A stretch of 41,718 bases of DNA from Flavobacterium macrobrachii (GTDB taxonomy: Bacteria > Bacteroidota > Bacteroidia > Flavobacteriales > Flavobacteriaceae): the NCBI RefSeq assembly GCF_014486675.1, contig NZ_JACTAC010000022.1, positions 1 to 41,718 on the forward strand. The letters run 5' to 3'. Made by a program: the position numbers and the translations under genes. This document shows positions 9,557-18,880 of the stretch, piece after piece; the first letter of the stretch is position 1, and every line of letters starts with the position of its first letter. The notes below the pieces were generated by a model. It did not search any database. It had not been told where the DNA came from and worked only from the letters and a program-made list of their open reading frames with translations.

Positions 9557-10282
9557 TTAGAAATTCGGACTTAAATTATATTTTTTATAAAAACGATCCA
9601 ATTCTTCAACCACTTCGTCTTCTGTATCAACAATTTTAATAAGGTTCATGTCGTCTGGACTTGCATTGTGTTCTTTTTCAATCATTGTCGTTTTTATCCA
9701 GTCGATCAATCCCGACCAAAATTCTTTTCCCACCAAAATAATTGGAAATTTACCAATTTTTTTCGTTTGAATTAATGTAATTGCCTCAAACAATTCGTCC
9801 AAGGTTCCAAAACCGCCAGGCATAACTACAAATCCTTGTGAATATTTTACAAACATAACTTTACGAACAAAAAAATAGTCAAAATTTAGATTTTTGTCTT
9901 TGTCAATATAGGGATTGAAGTGTTGTTCAAATGGCAATTCGATATTCAAACCTACCGAAGTTCCACCGCCAAGATGCGCACCTTTATTTCCAGCTTCCAT
10001 AATTCCTGGTCCGCCGCCAGTGATTACACCATAACCCGCTTTGCTGATTTTATAAGCAATTTTTTCTGCCAACAAATAATATTTATTATCGGGTTTTGTT
10101 CTCGCCGAACCGAAAATAGAAACACACGGACCAATTCGTGCCATCGTTTCATAGCCATTTACAAACTCCGACATCACTTTAAAAATCGCCCAACTATCAT
10201 TGGTTCTAATCTCGTTCCAAGTCTTCTGCTTTAATTTATCTTGAATTCTGTCGTCTTCGTTTTCGTATTGTTCAAATGCCAT
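9557..10282 (-). CDS. LOG-family Rossmann-fold protein (TIGR00730-like)
   Basis: A 241-residue cytoplasmic protein of the lysine-decarboxylase-like/LOG family, whose characterised members release adenine-type cytokinin bases from nucleoside 5'-monophosphates, giving ribose 5-phosphate. Two diagnostic motifs are present: GGGPGIMEAGNKGA in the middle and PGGFGTLDELFE further on. The start at 10282 (MAFEQYENEDD) is chosen because the upstream in-frame extension is low-complexity, lysine-rich and overlaps a repeat element. A separate TTCGGSAR-like block appears here as IFGSARTKP. The physiological substrate in flavobacteria is unknown. Confidence 0.88.
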   Translation of the reverse strand: MAFEQYENEDDRIQDKLKQKTWNEIRTNDSWAIFKVMSEFVNGYETMARIGPCVSIFGSARTKPDNKYYLLAEKIAYKISKAGYGVITGGGPGIMEAGNKGAHLGGGTSVGLNIELPFEQHFNPYIDKDKNLNFDYFFVRKVMFVKYSQGFVVMPGGFGTLDELFEAITLIQTKKIGKFPIILVGKEFWSGLIDWIKTTMIEKEHNASPDDMNLIKIVDTEDEVVEELDRFYKKYNLSPNF

Positions 10283-10320
10283 AATTATATTTTTTTTAAT
10301 TTTTTTGGAGCTATTTCCAG

Positions 10321-10430
10321 CTTTCCATTGCAATCTTTTTTATTGTTTTTGTAACATTGGTTGCATCCCGAAGTTTCGGGAAAGACATCTTTCAAAAAAA
10401 CAATAAAAAAGGATTTCCATTGCAATCTGG
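10321..10430. repeat. Nested repeat element: direct repeats around an inverted repeat
   Basis: Two identical 15-base copies of TTTCCATTGCAATCT lie at 10322-10336 and 10414-10428. Between them, CTTTTTTATTGTTTTT and AAAAAACAATAAAAAAG form inverted arms (about 10334-10350 and 10394-10413). At the centre CCCGAA..TTCGGG (10367-10380) forms a small tight hairpin. The element fills the gap between uvrA's stop and the LOG gene's start. It may act as a terminator for uvrA, but the flanking direct repeats are not explained by that. It resembles a small interspersed or mobile-type repeat. Confidence 0.6.
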
Positions 10431-10445
10431 GCTAAAAACGGCCTG

Positions 10446-13277
10446 CTAATTTAGTTCTTTTTTTAAAAATTGCGCTGTATAGCTTTTTTTATTCTTTATG
10501 ATTTCTTCTGGAGTTCCTTTTGCAACCAATTCGCCACCAGCTTTTCCGCCTTCTGGACCAATGTCAATAATATAATCTGCCAATTTAATTACGTCCATAT
10601 TATGTTCGATAATCAAAACTGTATTTCCTTTTTCAACCAATTTGTTAATCACATCCATCAAAACCCGAATATCTTCAAAATGCAAACCAGTTGTTGGTTC
10701 GTCCATAATGTAGAATGTATTTCCAGTATCTTTTTTGGATAATTCAGTTGCCAATTTGATACGTTGTGCTTCACCACCAGAAAGCGTTGTACTTTGTTGT
10801 CCCAAAGTGATATAACCCAATCCAACATCCTGAATGGTTTTTACTTTTCGATAAATCTTAGGTATGTTTTCAAAAAATGGAACGGCTTCGTCAACTGTCA
10901 TATTTAACACATCCGAAATAGATTTTCCTTTGTATCTGATTTCCAGAGTTTCCCGATTAAAACGTTTTCCTTGACACGTTTCACATTCTACATAAACATC
11001 AGGTAAAAAACTCATTTCAATGGTTCTTACTCCTGAACCTTCGCAGGTTTCGCATCGTCCACCAGAAACATTAAAACTAAATCGACCAGCTTTATATCCG
11101 CGGATCATAGCTTCGGGTGTTTGTGTGTACAAACTTCTAATTTCCGAAAAAACATCAGTATAAGTCGCAGGATTGCTTCGTGGAGTTCTTCCAATTGGAC
11201 TTTGGTCAATGTCTATCACTTTATCAATGTGCTCCAAACCTTCAATTTTTTTGAACGGCATTGGTTTTTTTACTGCATTAAAGAAATATTCGTTCAAAAT
11301 AGGGTAAAGGGTTTCATTAATTAAAGTTGATTTTCCACTTCCCGAAACTCCAGTAACGCAAATCAATTTTCCTAAAGGAAATTCTACCGAAACATTTTTT
11401 AAATTATTTCCAGTTGCACCAGTTAATTTCAGCGTTTTTCCGCTGCCTTCACGACGTTTTTTTGGAACTTCAATCTGCATTTTTCCATTCATAAACTGCG
11501 CTGTAATGGTATTTTCTTTCAGCAATGCTGTTGGTGTGCCAATACTAATGATTTCTCCACCAAATTTTCCAGCTTTTGGACCAATATCAATAACATAATC
11601 CGCTCGTTCAATCATGTCTTTATCGTGTTCAACTACCAAAACAGAATTGCCAATATCACGAAGATTTTCCAATGAATTAATCAATCTTTCGTTATCTCGT
11701 TGATGTAATCCTATACTTGGTTCGTCCAAAATATAAAGTACACCAACTAGTTGTGAGCCAATTTGTGTAGCCAATCGAATACGTTGTGCTTCACCACCCG
11801 AAAGCGATTTTGAACTTCTGTGTAAAGACAAATAATTTAAACCAACGTCCATCAAAAACTGCAATCTCGATTTGATTTCTTTTAGAATTTCAGTTGCAAT
11901 AGTAAGCTGTTTTTCAGATAATTTTCCATCCAAATTTTGAAACCAATCAATCAGTTCCGAAATATCCATTGTAGATAAATCGGCTATATTTTTTTCATTA
12001 ATTTTGAAATACAGAGCTTCTTTTTTCAATCGGGAACCGTGACAATCTGGACAGGCAATTTCGTCCATGAATTCTTTAGCCCAACGTTTTAAAGAGGTTG
12101 AATTGCTTTCGTCATATTGGTTTTTGATGAAATTGGCAATACCTTCAAATTCAATTTTATAATCCTTCGTTACGCCAGCAGCTTTTGATTTTACAGAGAA
12201 TTTTTCGTTTCCACCGTTCATAATCATTTCCATCGCTTCGGCAGGAATAGTTTCGATAGCATCGTTTAATGTAAAGCCAAACTTTTCCCCAATGATTTCC
12301 AATTGCTTAAAAATCCAAGATGATTTGTATTCGCCAAGTGGCGCAAAACCACCAGCTTTTATCGATAATTTCGGATTTGGGATAATCTTTTTTTCGTTGA
12401 TTTGGTTGATAGTTCCCAAACCATTACAGCAATCGCATGCACCTTTGGGCGAATTGAACGAAAAATTATTCGGTTCTGGATTTGGATAGGAAATTCCGGT
12501 AGTTGGACACATCAGCGTTCGACTGAAATAGCGAACTTCATTGCTGCCATGTTCGATAACCATCATAATATTTTCGCCGTGATACATTGCGGTTTTGATG
12601 CTTTCTGCCAAACGTTTATCCGTATCGTCATTGTTACTGATTTCCATTCGGTCAACCACAATTTCAATATCGTGTGTTTTGTATCGGTCGAGCTTCATAC
12701 CGGAAACCAAATCCTGAATTTCGCCATTTACACGAACTTTTACAAATCCTTGTTTGCTAATTTGCTGAAAAAGTTCTGCATAATGACCTTTTCTCGCACG
12801 AATAACTGGAGCTAAAATATTAATTCGTTTTCCGTTGAAAGTTTCTTTAATCAAACCTTGTATTTGTTCATCAGAATAAGAAACCATTTTTTCGCCCGTA
12901 TTGTAGCTATATGCATCGGCAGCACGAGCAAAAAGTAATCGCAAGAAATCATAAATTTCAGTTATAGTTCCAACGGTCGAGCGAGGTGATTTGCTCGTTG
13001 TTTTTTGTTCAATAGCAATTACTGGTGAAAGTCCGTCGATTTTATCCACATCTGGTCGTTCCAATCCACCAAGAAACTGACGAGCATAAGCCGAAAAAGT
13101 TTCAATATATCTACGTTGACCTTCGGCATAAATCGTGTCAAAAGCCAACGATGATTTTCCCGAACCCGACAAACCAGTGATTACGACTAGTTTTTCGCGT
13201 GGAATTGTAACATCAATATTTTTTAAATTATGAGCTCTTGCTCCAATAACTTCGATAAATTCGTCTTGATTTTGCAT
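10446..13277 (-). CDS. uvrA: Excinuclease ABC subunit A
   Basis: A 943-residue DNA-damage recognition ATPase of nucleotide excision repair, which loads UvrB at lesions. Two ABC modules are visible: Walker [10 protein letters not shown] at about 35-43 and GVSGSGKST at about 640; signatures [12 protein letters not shown] and [12 protein letters not shown]; Walker [10 protein letters not shown] and IMDEPTTGL. The C-terminal zinc finger is intact (CETCEGSG...CETCQGKRF). The N-terminal finger reads CPTTG...CDCC, missing one of the usual four Cys. Length matches the family. It is transcribed divergently from a small Tudor-like gene 111 bases away. No uvrB or uvrC is in the window. Confidence 0.97.
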   Translation of the reverse strand: MQNQDEFIEVIGARAHNLKNIDVTIPREKLVVITGLSGSGKSSLAFDTIYAEGQRRYIETFSAYARQFLGGLERPDVDKIDGLSPVIAIEQKTTSKSPRSTVGTITEIYDFLRLLFARAADAYSYNTGEKMVSYSDEQIQGLIKETFNGKRINILAPVIRARKGHYAELFQQISKQGFVKVRVNGEIQDLVSGMKLDRYKTHDIEIVVDRMEISNNDDTDKRLAESIKTAMYHGENIMMVIEHGSNEVRYFSRTLMCPTTGISYPNPEPNNFSFNSPKGACDCCNGLGTINQINEKKIIPNPKLSIKAGGFAPLGEYKSSWIFKQLEIIGEKFGFTLNDAIETIPAEAMEMIMNGGNEKFSVKSKAAGVTKDYKIEFEGIANFIKNQYDESNSTSLKRWAKEFMDEIACPDCHGSRLKKEALYFKINEKNIADLSTMDISELIDWFQNLDGKLSEKQLTIATEILKEIKSRLQFLMDVGLNYLSLHRSSKSLSGGEAQRIRLATQIGSQLVGVLYILDEPSIGLHQRDNERLINSLENLRDIGNSVLVVEHDKDMIERADYVIDIGPKAGKFGGEIISIGTPTALLKENTITAQFMNGKMQIEVPKKRREGSGKTLKLTGATGNNLKNVSVEFPLGKLICVTGVSGSGKSTLINETLYPILNEYFFNAVKKPMPFKKIEGLEHIDKVIDIDQSPIGRTPRSNPATYTDVFSEIRSLYTQTPEAMIRGYKAGRFSFNVSGGRCETCEGSGVRTIEMSFLPDVYVECETCQGKRFNRETLEIRYKGKSISDVLNMTVDEAVPFFENIPKIYRKVKTIQDVGLGYITLGQQSTTLSGGEAQRIKLATELSKKDTGNTFYIMDEPTTGLHFEDIRVLMDVINKLVEKGNTVLIIEHNMDVIKLADYIIDIGPEGGKAGGELVAKGTPEEIIKNKKSYTAQFLKKELN

Positions 13278-13331
13278 AAAATAGTGCTGAAACGCAAAAG
13301 TACTTTTTTTAACTCAAAATTCATTATAACG

Positions 13332-13365
13332 TTTGACAAGAATTTGTTAAAGAATTTTATATTTG
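13332..13365 (+). promoter_or_regulatory. Bacteroidota-type promoter for the Tudor-like gene
   Basis: TTTGACA (13332-13338) lies 20-22 bases before TATATTTG (13358-13365), matching the Bacteroidota -33 TTTG / -7 TAnnTTTG pattern. The gene starts 24 bases downstream of the -7 box. Confidence 0.5.
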
Positions 13366-13388
13366 GGAAAATTTTAAAATAATAAATA

Positions 13389-13910
13389 ATGAAAATACTT
13401 GGTATCGGTTCACGTTTAAAACATGCTGAATATGGAGTTGGAGTTGTAACCAACGTTACAGCAAAGCATTATTGGGTAACTTTTATAGAAAACGGATTGG
13501 AAACTATTGATGTAGATAGTGAATTTGAAGTAATTGAAGCAGTTGAAGGTGAGGTAGATACGGTTAGTTTTTATGAAGTGGAAAAAACCTTGAAAAATCT
13601 ATTGCAAAAATGGAGCGATGTTTCGCAAGTTGTTCCCATTGCTGATAAATGGAAAGGCGGAAAATTAATAATGGAACCAGGAACACCAACTCAAAACAAA
13701 GAAGTTCCTATAGATATTTTTTTCAATAAAATAATTATGGTACGAGATCGACTTCGAGTTATGGAACAAAAAATAAATTCAAGTAATTTAGATAATTCTG
13801 AAAAGTTTGAATTGCAACAATACATTACACGATGTTACGGAAGTCTGACCACTTTTAATGTATTGTTTAAAAGTACAAACGATTATTTTGTGGGAGAAAA
13901 AACGAAGTAG
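13389..13910 (+). CDS. Conserved-looking unknown protein with N-terminal Tudor/KOW-like domain
   Basis: A 173-residue soluble protein with no signal or membrane segment. Residues 5-40 (GSRLKHAEYGVGVVTNVT, then a short beta-hairpin pattern) resemble the small SH3/Tudor-like barrel at the C-terminus of UvrD/PcrA helicases and in CarD, which bind RNA polymerase or nucleic acid. The rest (about 60-173) is predicted helical and unrecognised. It is divergent from uvrA with a shared 111-base promoter region, which hints at a role near DNA repair or transcription. That link is inference only. It ends at a terminator shared with the CLC gene. Confidence 0.75.
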   Translation: MKILGIGSRLKHAEYGVGVVTNVTAKHYWVTFIENGLETIDVDSEFEVIEAVEGEVDTVSFYEVEKTLKNLLQKWSDVSQVVPIADKWKGGKLIMEPGTPTQNKEVPIDIFFNKIIMVRDRLRVMEQKINSSNLDNSEKFELQQYITRCYGSLTTFNVLFKSTNDYFVGEKTK

Positions 13911-13916
13911 TAATAG

Positions 13917-13940
13917 AAAACCTTTCAATTGAAAGGTTTT
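13917..13940. terminator. Bidirectional terminator
   Basis: AAAACCTTTCAATTGAAAGGTTTT is a near-perfect palindrome flanked by A and T tracts. It lies between the convergent ends of the Tudor-like gene and the CLC gene and can serve both. Confidence 0.85.
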
Positions 13941-13941
13941 T

Positions 13942-15762
13942 TTATTCAATAACCATTTCCTTGAAATTGGTTCTGTAGTTTTCCAGAATATCAAGTTTAG
14001 AAAGACAACCAAAGTATTTGCCATCTTTTACTAAAGGTAATACTTCGTGGTTGGTTTTGTCAAAGGAATTCATGATTTTTTCCATTCCGTCATCAAACTG
14101 TAATATAACTTCGGGTTGAGTGAGAATTTCTTTTATGGTAGTAAATTTTACTCTATATGGATTAAAAATAAACGATTTTACATGTTGAAATTCAATAACA
14201 CCGAGAAGATTTCTCTTTTCATCAACTATAGGAATTACTTTTTGAGATGTTGACGCAAATATTTCTACTACTTTTTCAAGAGAGTTTTCTACAGAAAGCG
14301 TTTGATAATTGGTTTGAATTAATTTTAAAACATCAATTTTCAGTAAAATATTTTTGTCTTTATCACTGGTGAAAACATCGCCTTTATCTGCCAAAGGTTT
14401 TACATCCATTGAATGTTTTTCAAAACGTTTTGAAACTGCAAAACTAATGGAAGAAACAATCATCAACGGAACCATCAAATTGTAACCACCAGTAATTTCA
14501 CCAATCAAAAAGATAGCAGTTAATGGCGCATGAAATAGTCCGCTTAAAATTCCTGCCATACCAACAATAGTAAAATTTGCAACGGGTAAATGGTTGTTAA
14601 TTCCGGTTAAATCAAAAAATTTGGCCACAAAAAATCCCAAATAACTTCCAACAAAAAGCGATGGTGCAAAATTACCGCCATTTCCTCCTGAACCTAAAGT
14701 TAATCCGGTTGCAAAAGATTTCAGTAACATCGTTACACCAACAAAAATTAGTAAAATCCATTCGTTACTTTTATGATTGTCTAGTAAAGTATTTTCTAAT
14801 AATGCTCCGGGATTTTTGGTAGAAAGTGTTTTGATACTTTCATATCCTTCGCCAAAAAGTGTTGGAAAAAAGAAAATCATTAGGGCTAAAATACTTGCTC
14901 CAAAAAGTGCTTTGTTATAAATTTTACTTTTCTTTTTTTGAAAATAATGTTCCACTCTGCGAAAATTTCGAGCATGAAAAACCGAAACTAATCCTGCTAA
15001 AATTCCCAAAAGAATATAATAGGGAATATTATGATAATCAAACACTTGCTGTTGCTTAAATGACAACAAAACATCTTCATTTAATACAACTGTTGAAACC
15101 AAAGCTCCAGTTGCTGCCGAAATCATTATCGGGATAAAAGCCGAAATAGTAACATCGGCAAGAACAACTTCTATAGCAAATAAAACTCCAGCAATTGGCG
15201 CATTAAAAGCCGCTCCAATTCCAGCAGCAACACCACAAGCTAGAAGTAGAATTCTGTCTTTTTGACTTAAATGATATCGTTGTGAAAAATTAGAACCAAA
15301 TGCTGCACCAGTAATTACAATTGGACTTTCTAAACCGGCAGAACCGCCAAGCCCAACGGTTAATGAGCTTGTTACAATTTGGGCATACATCTGTTTTTTG
15401 GGAACAATTCCACCTTTTTTGGCAACTGCATATAAAATTTTAGAACTTCCTTTTTCAATGCTTCCATCAAGTAAATGTTTGACCACAAAAACCGTTAAAA
15501 GAATTCCAATAATAGGCAACAAACTGTTGATATAAGGAAGTTTGAGATACGTATTTACATAATTAGCAAATACAAAAACGGAGTGCGCAAAATTCTTTAA
15601 TAAAATTACGGCAAGCGAACATGAAATAGCAACAACTACAGCCGAAAAATAAAGAAATTGTCTTTCGGATATTTTCTCTTTCAAAGAAAAGATAATATTC
15701 TCTATTCTTCGAAAAATATTTCGGAAAACGATTTTATATAGTGGTGCTTTTTTTGTTGGCAT
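13942..15762 (-). CDS. CLC-family chloride channel with C-terminal CBS pair
   Basis: A 606-residue inner-membrane protein. CLC selectivity motifs are visible: GSAGLESP at about 140-147 with the gating Glu (about E145), GSGGNGGNFAPSLF in the GxFxP position, and the Cl-binding Tyr region GGYNLMVP. The position equivalent to the internal proton Glu (E203 in the E. coli exchanger) is Val here (FAIEVVLAD, about V199), which in known CLCs goes with channel rather than H+/Cl- exchange behaviour. Two CBS domains occupy about residues 470-606 and may bind adenine nucleotides. It appears monocistronic. Family is firm; channel mode is inferred from one residue. Confidence 0.92.
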   Translation of the reverse strand: MPTKKAPLYKIVFRNIFRRIENIIFSLKEKISERQFLYFSAVVVAISCSLAVILLKNFAHSVFVFANYVNTYLKLPYINSLLPIIGILLTVFVVKHLLDGSIEKGSSKILYAVAKKGGIVPKKQMYAQIVTSSLTVGLGGSAGLESPIVITGAAFGSNFSQRYHLSQKDRILLLACGVAAGIGAAFNAPIAGVLFAIEVVLADVTISAFIPIMISAATGALVSTVVLNEDVLLSFKQQQVFDYHNIPYYILLGILAGLVSVFHARNFRRVEHYFQKKKSKIYNKALFGASILALMIFFFPTLFGEGYESIKTLSTKNPGALLENTLLDNHKSNEWILLIFVGVTMLLKSFATGLTLGSGGNGGNFAPSLFVGSYLGFFVAKFFDLTGINNHLPVANFTIVGMAGILSGLFHAPLTAIFLIGEITGGYNLMVPLMIVSSISFAVSKRFEKHSMDVKPLADKGDVFTSDKDKNILLKIDVLKLIQTNYQTLSVENSLEKVVEIFASTSQKVIPIVDEKRNLLGVIEFQHVKSFIFNPYRVKFTTIKEILTQPEVILQFDDGMEKIMNSFDKTNHEVLPLVKDGKYFGCLSKLDILENYRTNFKEMVIE

Positions 15763-15799
15763 TTATTAGAGAATATTCTACAAAAATAGCTATAAATGA

Positions 15800-16471
15800 T
15801 TATTTTAAAATATTTCTCAGTGCTTCTTTTTTACTCAAAGGTTTTAAATTAGTGTTTTCTACATAGCTTTTTACCGCATTTGGATTAAATCGACCATAAT
15901 CTCGAAGTGACCAACCAATGGCTTTTTGAATAAAAAATTCATTCGAATATTTGTGTTTTTCGCATTCTGATTTCAATAATTCAAAATTGGTTTTTTGCTT
16001 ATAACTCAATTGAAAAAGAATGGCACTTCGATTGAGCCACATATTTTCTGAATTTGAAAACCGTTCGATTACTTTTAATGTTTTATCAGGAAATTGCAAA
16101 AGATAACCACCCAAAAGATATTTTGCCAAAACATCAACACTATCCCACCAAGAATTGGTAATAATCCATTGTTCAATCAGTTTTTCATCTTCTTTTAGAT
16201 ACTTTTTTTTAATTTCTTTGATTAAAATTTCCATTCCACAATACTGAAATTCTCGCTCTTTTTTGTTGAAAAGTTCCCAACTGATTTCTCGAAAATTGGA
16301 TTGTATTTCCGATTGGTGTTTTTTCCATAAATCTTGAAAAACAGCTCTTCTTGTTTCGGTTTTAATGCCTAAAAAAGAAAAATGATGCCTCATGTAAGCT
16401 TCCATTTTTGCTGCGTTTTCAGTATTTTTATGACGAAACAATTCGGTTTCTAATTCTTGTATGAAATTCAT
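15800..16471 (-). CDS. DNA alkylation repair protein (AlkD-like HEAT-repeat glycosylase)
   Basis: A 223-residue all-helical protein of the AlkC/AlkD superfamily. Members built from HEAT-like repeats remove positively charged alkylated bases such as 3-methyladenine. Typical blocks are the N-terminal helix with YMRHHFSFLGIKT, then ELFNKKEREFQYCGMEIL, WIITNSWWDSVDVLA with the conserved Trp/Asp region, and FFIQKAIGWSLRDYGRFNP near the end. The length is normal for AlkD. It lies 10 bases after the gamma-glutamyltransferase gene and is probably co-transcribed with it. Confidence 0.9.
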   Translation of the reverse strand: MNFIQELETELFRHKNTENAAKMEAYMRHHFSFLGIKTETRRAVFQDLWKKHQSEIQSNFREISWELFNKKEREFQYCGMEILIKEIKKKYLKEDEKLIEQWIITNSWWDSVDVLAKYLLGGYLLQFPDKTLKVIERFSNSENMWLNRSAILFQLSYKQKTNFELLKSECEKHKYSNEFFIQKAIGWSLRDYGRFNPNAVKSYVENTNLKPLSKKEALRNILK

Positions 16472-16480
16472 TTTTTTAAT

Positions 16481-18148
16481 TTAATATCCAATAGCTTTAT
16501 CATCTCCGCGAAAATCGGCTCCGCCTTCAAAATTGCCATTTGGTAGAACCAAAATCGCATTTACTTTACCAATAACAGGTGCAAATTTCTCGTTAATAAT
16601 ATGACCTTTCTGTCTGAGTTTTTCTTTACTTTCTGCATTGAATTTATTAGGTTCAAGCATAATTTCATCTGGCAACCATTGATGGTGAAAGCGTGGTTGA
16701 TTTACGGCTTGTTGCATTCCCATTTCAAATTCATAAACATTTAAAATAGTTTGCAAAACCGAAGTGATTATGGTCGAACCGCCAGGCGAACCCAAAAGCA
16801 GTAACAGTTTTCCGTTTTTCTCCACGATTGTTGGTGTCATCGAACTTAGCATTCGTTTTTCGGGAGCAATGCTGTTAGCTTCAGCACCAATTAATCCATA
16901 ATAATTTGGAATGCCAGGTTTTGCCGAAAAATCATCCATTTCATTATTGAGAAAAAATCCCAGTTCGTCACAATATAGTTTAGAACCATACGCACCGTTC
17001 AAAGTTGTCGTCACCGAAACGGCATTTCCGTTTGTATCAACAATCGAATAATGAGTGGTTTCATCACTTTCAACCACTTGAATATCACCATGACTAACTT
17101 CTTTGGAAGAAGTTGCTTTTTCAAAAGAAAAGTTTTGCATTCGATTTTTTAAATAATTTTCGTCGAGCAATTCTTTTTCTGGTATAGTAACAAAATCCGG
17201 ATCGCCAAGGAAATAATTTCTATCGGAATATGCTCGTCGTTCAACTTCGCTTAAAAGATGAATGTAGTCAGCCGAATTGTGTTGTAGCTTTTTAAGGTCG
17301 AATGGTTCAATCATTTTCATAATTTGTGCCAACGTAATTCCGCCGCTACTTGGTGGTGCCATCGAAATGATGTTCAGTTCTTTGTATTGAAAAGTTATCG
17401 GTTTTCGCCAAATGGTTTTATATTTTTTTAAATCTTTTAGCGAAATTATTCCGCCTTTACTTTTTAGAAATTTGACTAACTTTTTTGCAGTTTTTCCTTT
17501 GTAGAATTCGGCTTCTCCGTTTTTAAGAATTTGTTTTAATGTATTGGCTAATGCCAAATATTTTATGGTATCGCCAACTTTAAATTTTTTCGCATAAAGT
17601 GTTTGATTTCCGCTTAGTTCAACAATTTTAGAGCGATATTCATTGAGTTTTGCGTGTTCTTTTTCGGTTACAACAATACCTTTTTTTGCCAAAAGGATAG
17701 CAGGTTCAAACAACTCTTTAAGTGGTAATGAACCAAATTTTCTATGGATTTCAAATATAGCTGCAACACTTCCTGGAATGCCAACGGATAAAGCACTATC
17801 GGTACTCAAATTAGGAATTACATTGCCATTTTTGTCCAAATACATGTTTTTGGATGCTTTTAACGGTGCTTTTTCTCTGAAATCAAGCGAACCAATTTCA
17901 CCGTTATTTTTTCGATACACCAAAAATCCTCCACCCGAAATATTTCCTGCATAAGGATAAGCAACTGCCAATGCCAAATGTGTTGCAATCATAGCATCAA
18001 ATGCATTTCCACCTTTTTTTAGAATATCAACGCCAATTTTGGAAGCTTCTTCACGAGCCGTAACCACCATGCCATTGGAAGCAGTTACACCTTGCTGTCC
18101 AAAACAAATTTGAAGTGTAAAAAGGAAAAGGATAATCGTATTTCTCAT
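16481..18148 (-). CDS. ggt: Gamma-glutamyltransferase / glutathione hydrolase
   Basis: A 555-residue exported N-terminal-nucleophile hydrolase that cleaves the gamma-glutamyl bond of glutathione and related compounds, acting in the periplasm. It has a signal peptide (MRNTIILFLFTLQICFG). The chain is self-cleaved before the nucleophile Thr in ETTHYSIVD (about T365), splitting it into large and small subunits. Other family blocks are NAFDAMIATHLAL, LDFREKAP with the gamma-glutamyl-binding Arg, PPSSGGITLAQ, and LLGSPGGSTIITSV near the C-terminus. Its stop is 10 bases before the AlkD-like gene and its start is 6 bases past the AcpH-like gene, so these three form a likely transcription unit. Confidence 0.96.
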   Translation of the reverse strand: MRNTIILFLFTLQICFGQQGVTASNGMVVTAREEASKIGVDILKKGGNAFDAMIATHLALAVAYPYAGNISGGGFLVYRKNNGEIGSLDFREKAPLKASKNMYLDKNGNVIPNLSTDSALSVGIPGSVAAIFEIHRKFGSLPLKELFEPAILLAKKGIVVTEKEHAKLNEYRSKIVELSGNQTLYAKKFKVGDTIKYLALANTLKQILKNGEAEFYKGKTAKKLVKFLKSKGGIISLKDLKKYKTIWRKPITFQYKELNIISMAPPSSGGITLAQIMKMIEPFDLKKLQHNSADYIHLLSEVERRAYSDRNYFLGDPDFVTIPEKELLDENYLKNRMQNFSFEKATSSKEVSHGDIQVVESDETTHYSIVDTNGNAVSVTTTLNGAYGSKLYCDELGFFLNNEMDDFSAKPGIPNYYGLIGAEANSIAPEKRMLSSMTPTIVEKNGKLLLLLGSPGGSTIITSVLQTILNVYEFEMGMQQAVNQPRFHHQWLPDEIMLEPNKFNAESKEKLRQKGHIINEKFAPVIGKVNAILVLPNGNFEGGADFRGDDKAIGY

Positions 18149-18154
18149 ATAATA

Positions 18155-18745
18155 TTATCCGTTTAATTCGTGAATTTTTTGTTGGCAATGTTCTTGAAGT
18201 TCGATGAAAAATTGAGTAAACTCGGTTTCAAATTCCAAGTAAAACTTTTGTAATTCCACTATCGATTCATGCATCGCAACACGATTTTTGGTTCGGTGAT
18301 CCATTTGGAACAAAATCATTTCCAAGCCTGAGATGGAAGCATAGCTTACCAACCAATTTCGAGCAATCATATACGGCATCATTCCTTGAATTTTAGCCGT
18401 AAGTAAATCATAATTGTCTTGTAAAAGCTGATAAAATTCATCGGCATACTCTTCTAGTATTTTATTGGAATAATTTGCCCAGTTTTTTGCCAAAAAATGG
18501 TCGTAAAAAATGTCCATAATCACACCAGAATAATGTCCGTATTTTTCATGCAATCGATGTTTGCTTTTTCTATAAACGGGATGCATATCCGTAAAACTGT
18601 CAATCGAGCGATGGAGTAAAATACCTTTTTTTATTTCTTCGGGATAATTTTCATAGCTATTTCCACGAATACTATCTGCCATAAAATTACCAATTTTCAG
18701 CAAATCGTTGTTACCAGATAGATAAATATGTGCTAGGAAATTCAT
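18155..18745 (-). CDS. ACP phosphodiesterase-like protein (DUF479/AcpH)
   Basis: A 196-residue protein beginning MNFLAHIYLSGNNDLLKIGNF, the hallmark of the AcpH family, which removes the phosphopantetheine arm from acyl carrier protein. The metal-binding style blocks GNFMADSIRG, HRSIDSFTDMHP and GVIMDIFYDHFLA are present and in order. The length matches the family. It leads a close-packed group with ggt and the AlkD-like gene, and is divergent from glmM. Enzyme activity in Bacteroidota is inferred from the family only. Confidence 0.88.
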   Translation of the reverse strand: MNFLAHIYLSGNNDLLKIGNFMADSIRGNSYENYPEEIKKGILLHRSIDSFTDMHPVYRKSKHRLHEKYGHYSGVIMDIFYDHFLAKNWANYSNKILEEYADEFYQLLQDNYDLLTAKIQGMMPYMIARNWLVSYASISGLEMILFQMDHRTKNRVAMHESIVELQKFYLEFETEFTQFFIELQEHCQQKIHELNG

Positions 18746-18837
18746 ACTGAAAATAATTGAATATGGTCTTTTATCGATGATATGCTAGTAAATATAGAAA
18801 AAAATATCTTATTTCTATTTTTCGTAATGGCAACTAT

Positions 18838-18845
18838 TATATTTG
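18838..18845 (+). promoter_or_regulatory. -7 box (TATATTTG) for glmM
   Basis: An exact TAnnTTTG match 36 bases before the chosen glmM start, in the divergent gap with the AcpH-like gene. A clear -33 TTTG was not found at the expected spacing. Confidence 0.45.
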
Positions 18846-18880
18846 TAAAAAATAACAAAACAAACCTAAAAAAGATACAA

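Noticed and set aside
12402..12815. Plus-strand 137-codon ORF inside uvrA
   Set aside because: Antisense shadow; uvrA motifs fix the real frame.
13223..13453. 76-codon minus-strand ORF across the uvrA / Tudor-like promoter region
   Set aside because: It overlaps the uvrA start and the divergent gene and covers the promoter. Composition is not protein-like.
18782..18880. 33-codon N-terminal extension of glmM
   Set aside because: The family begins at MTLIKSISGIRG, and the extension holds a promoter box.
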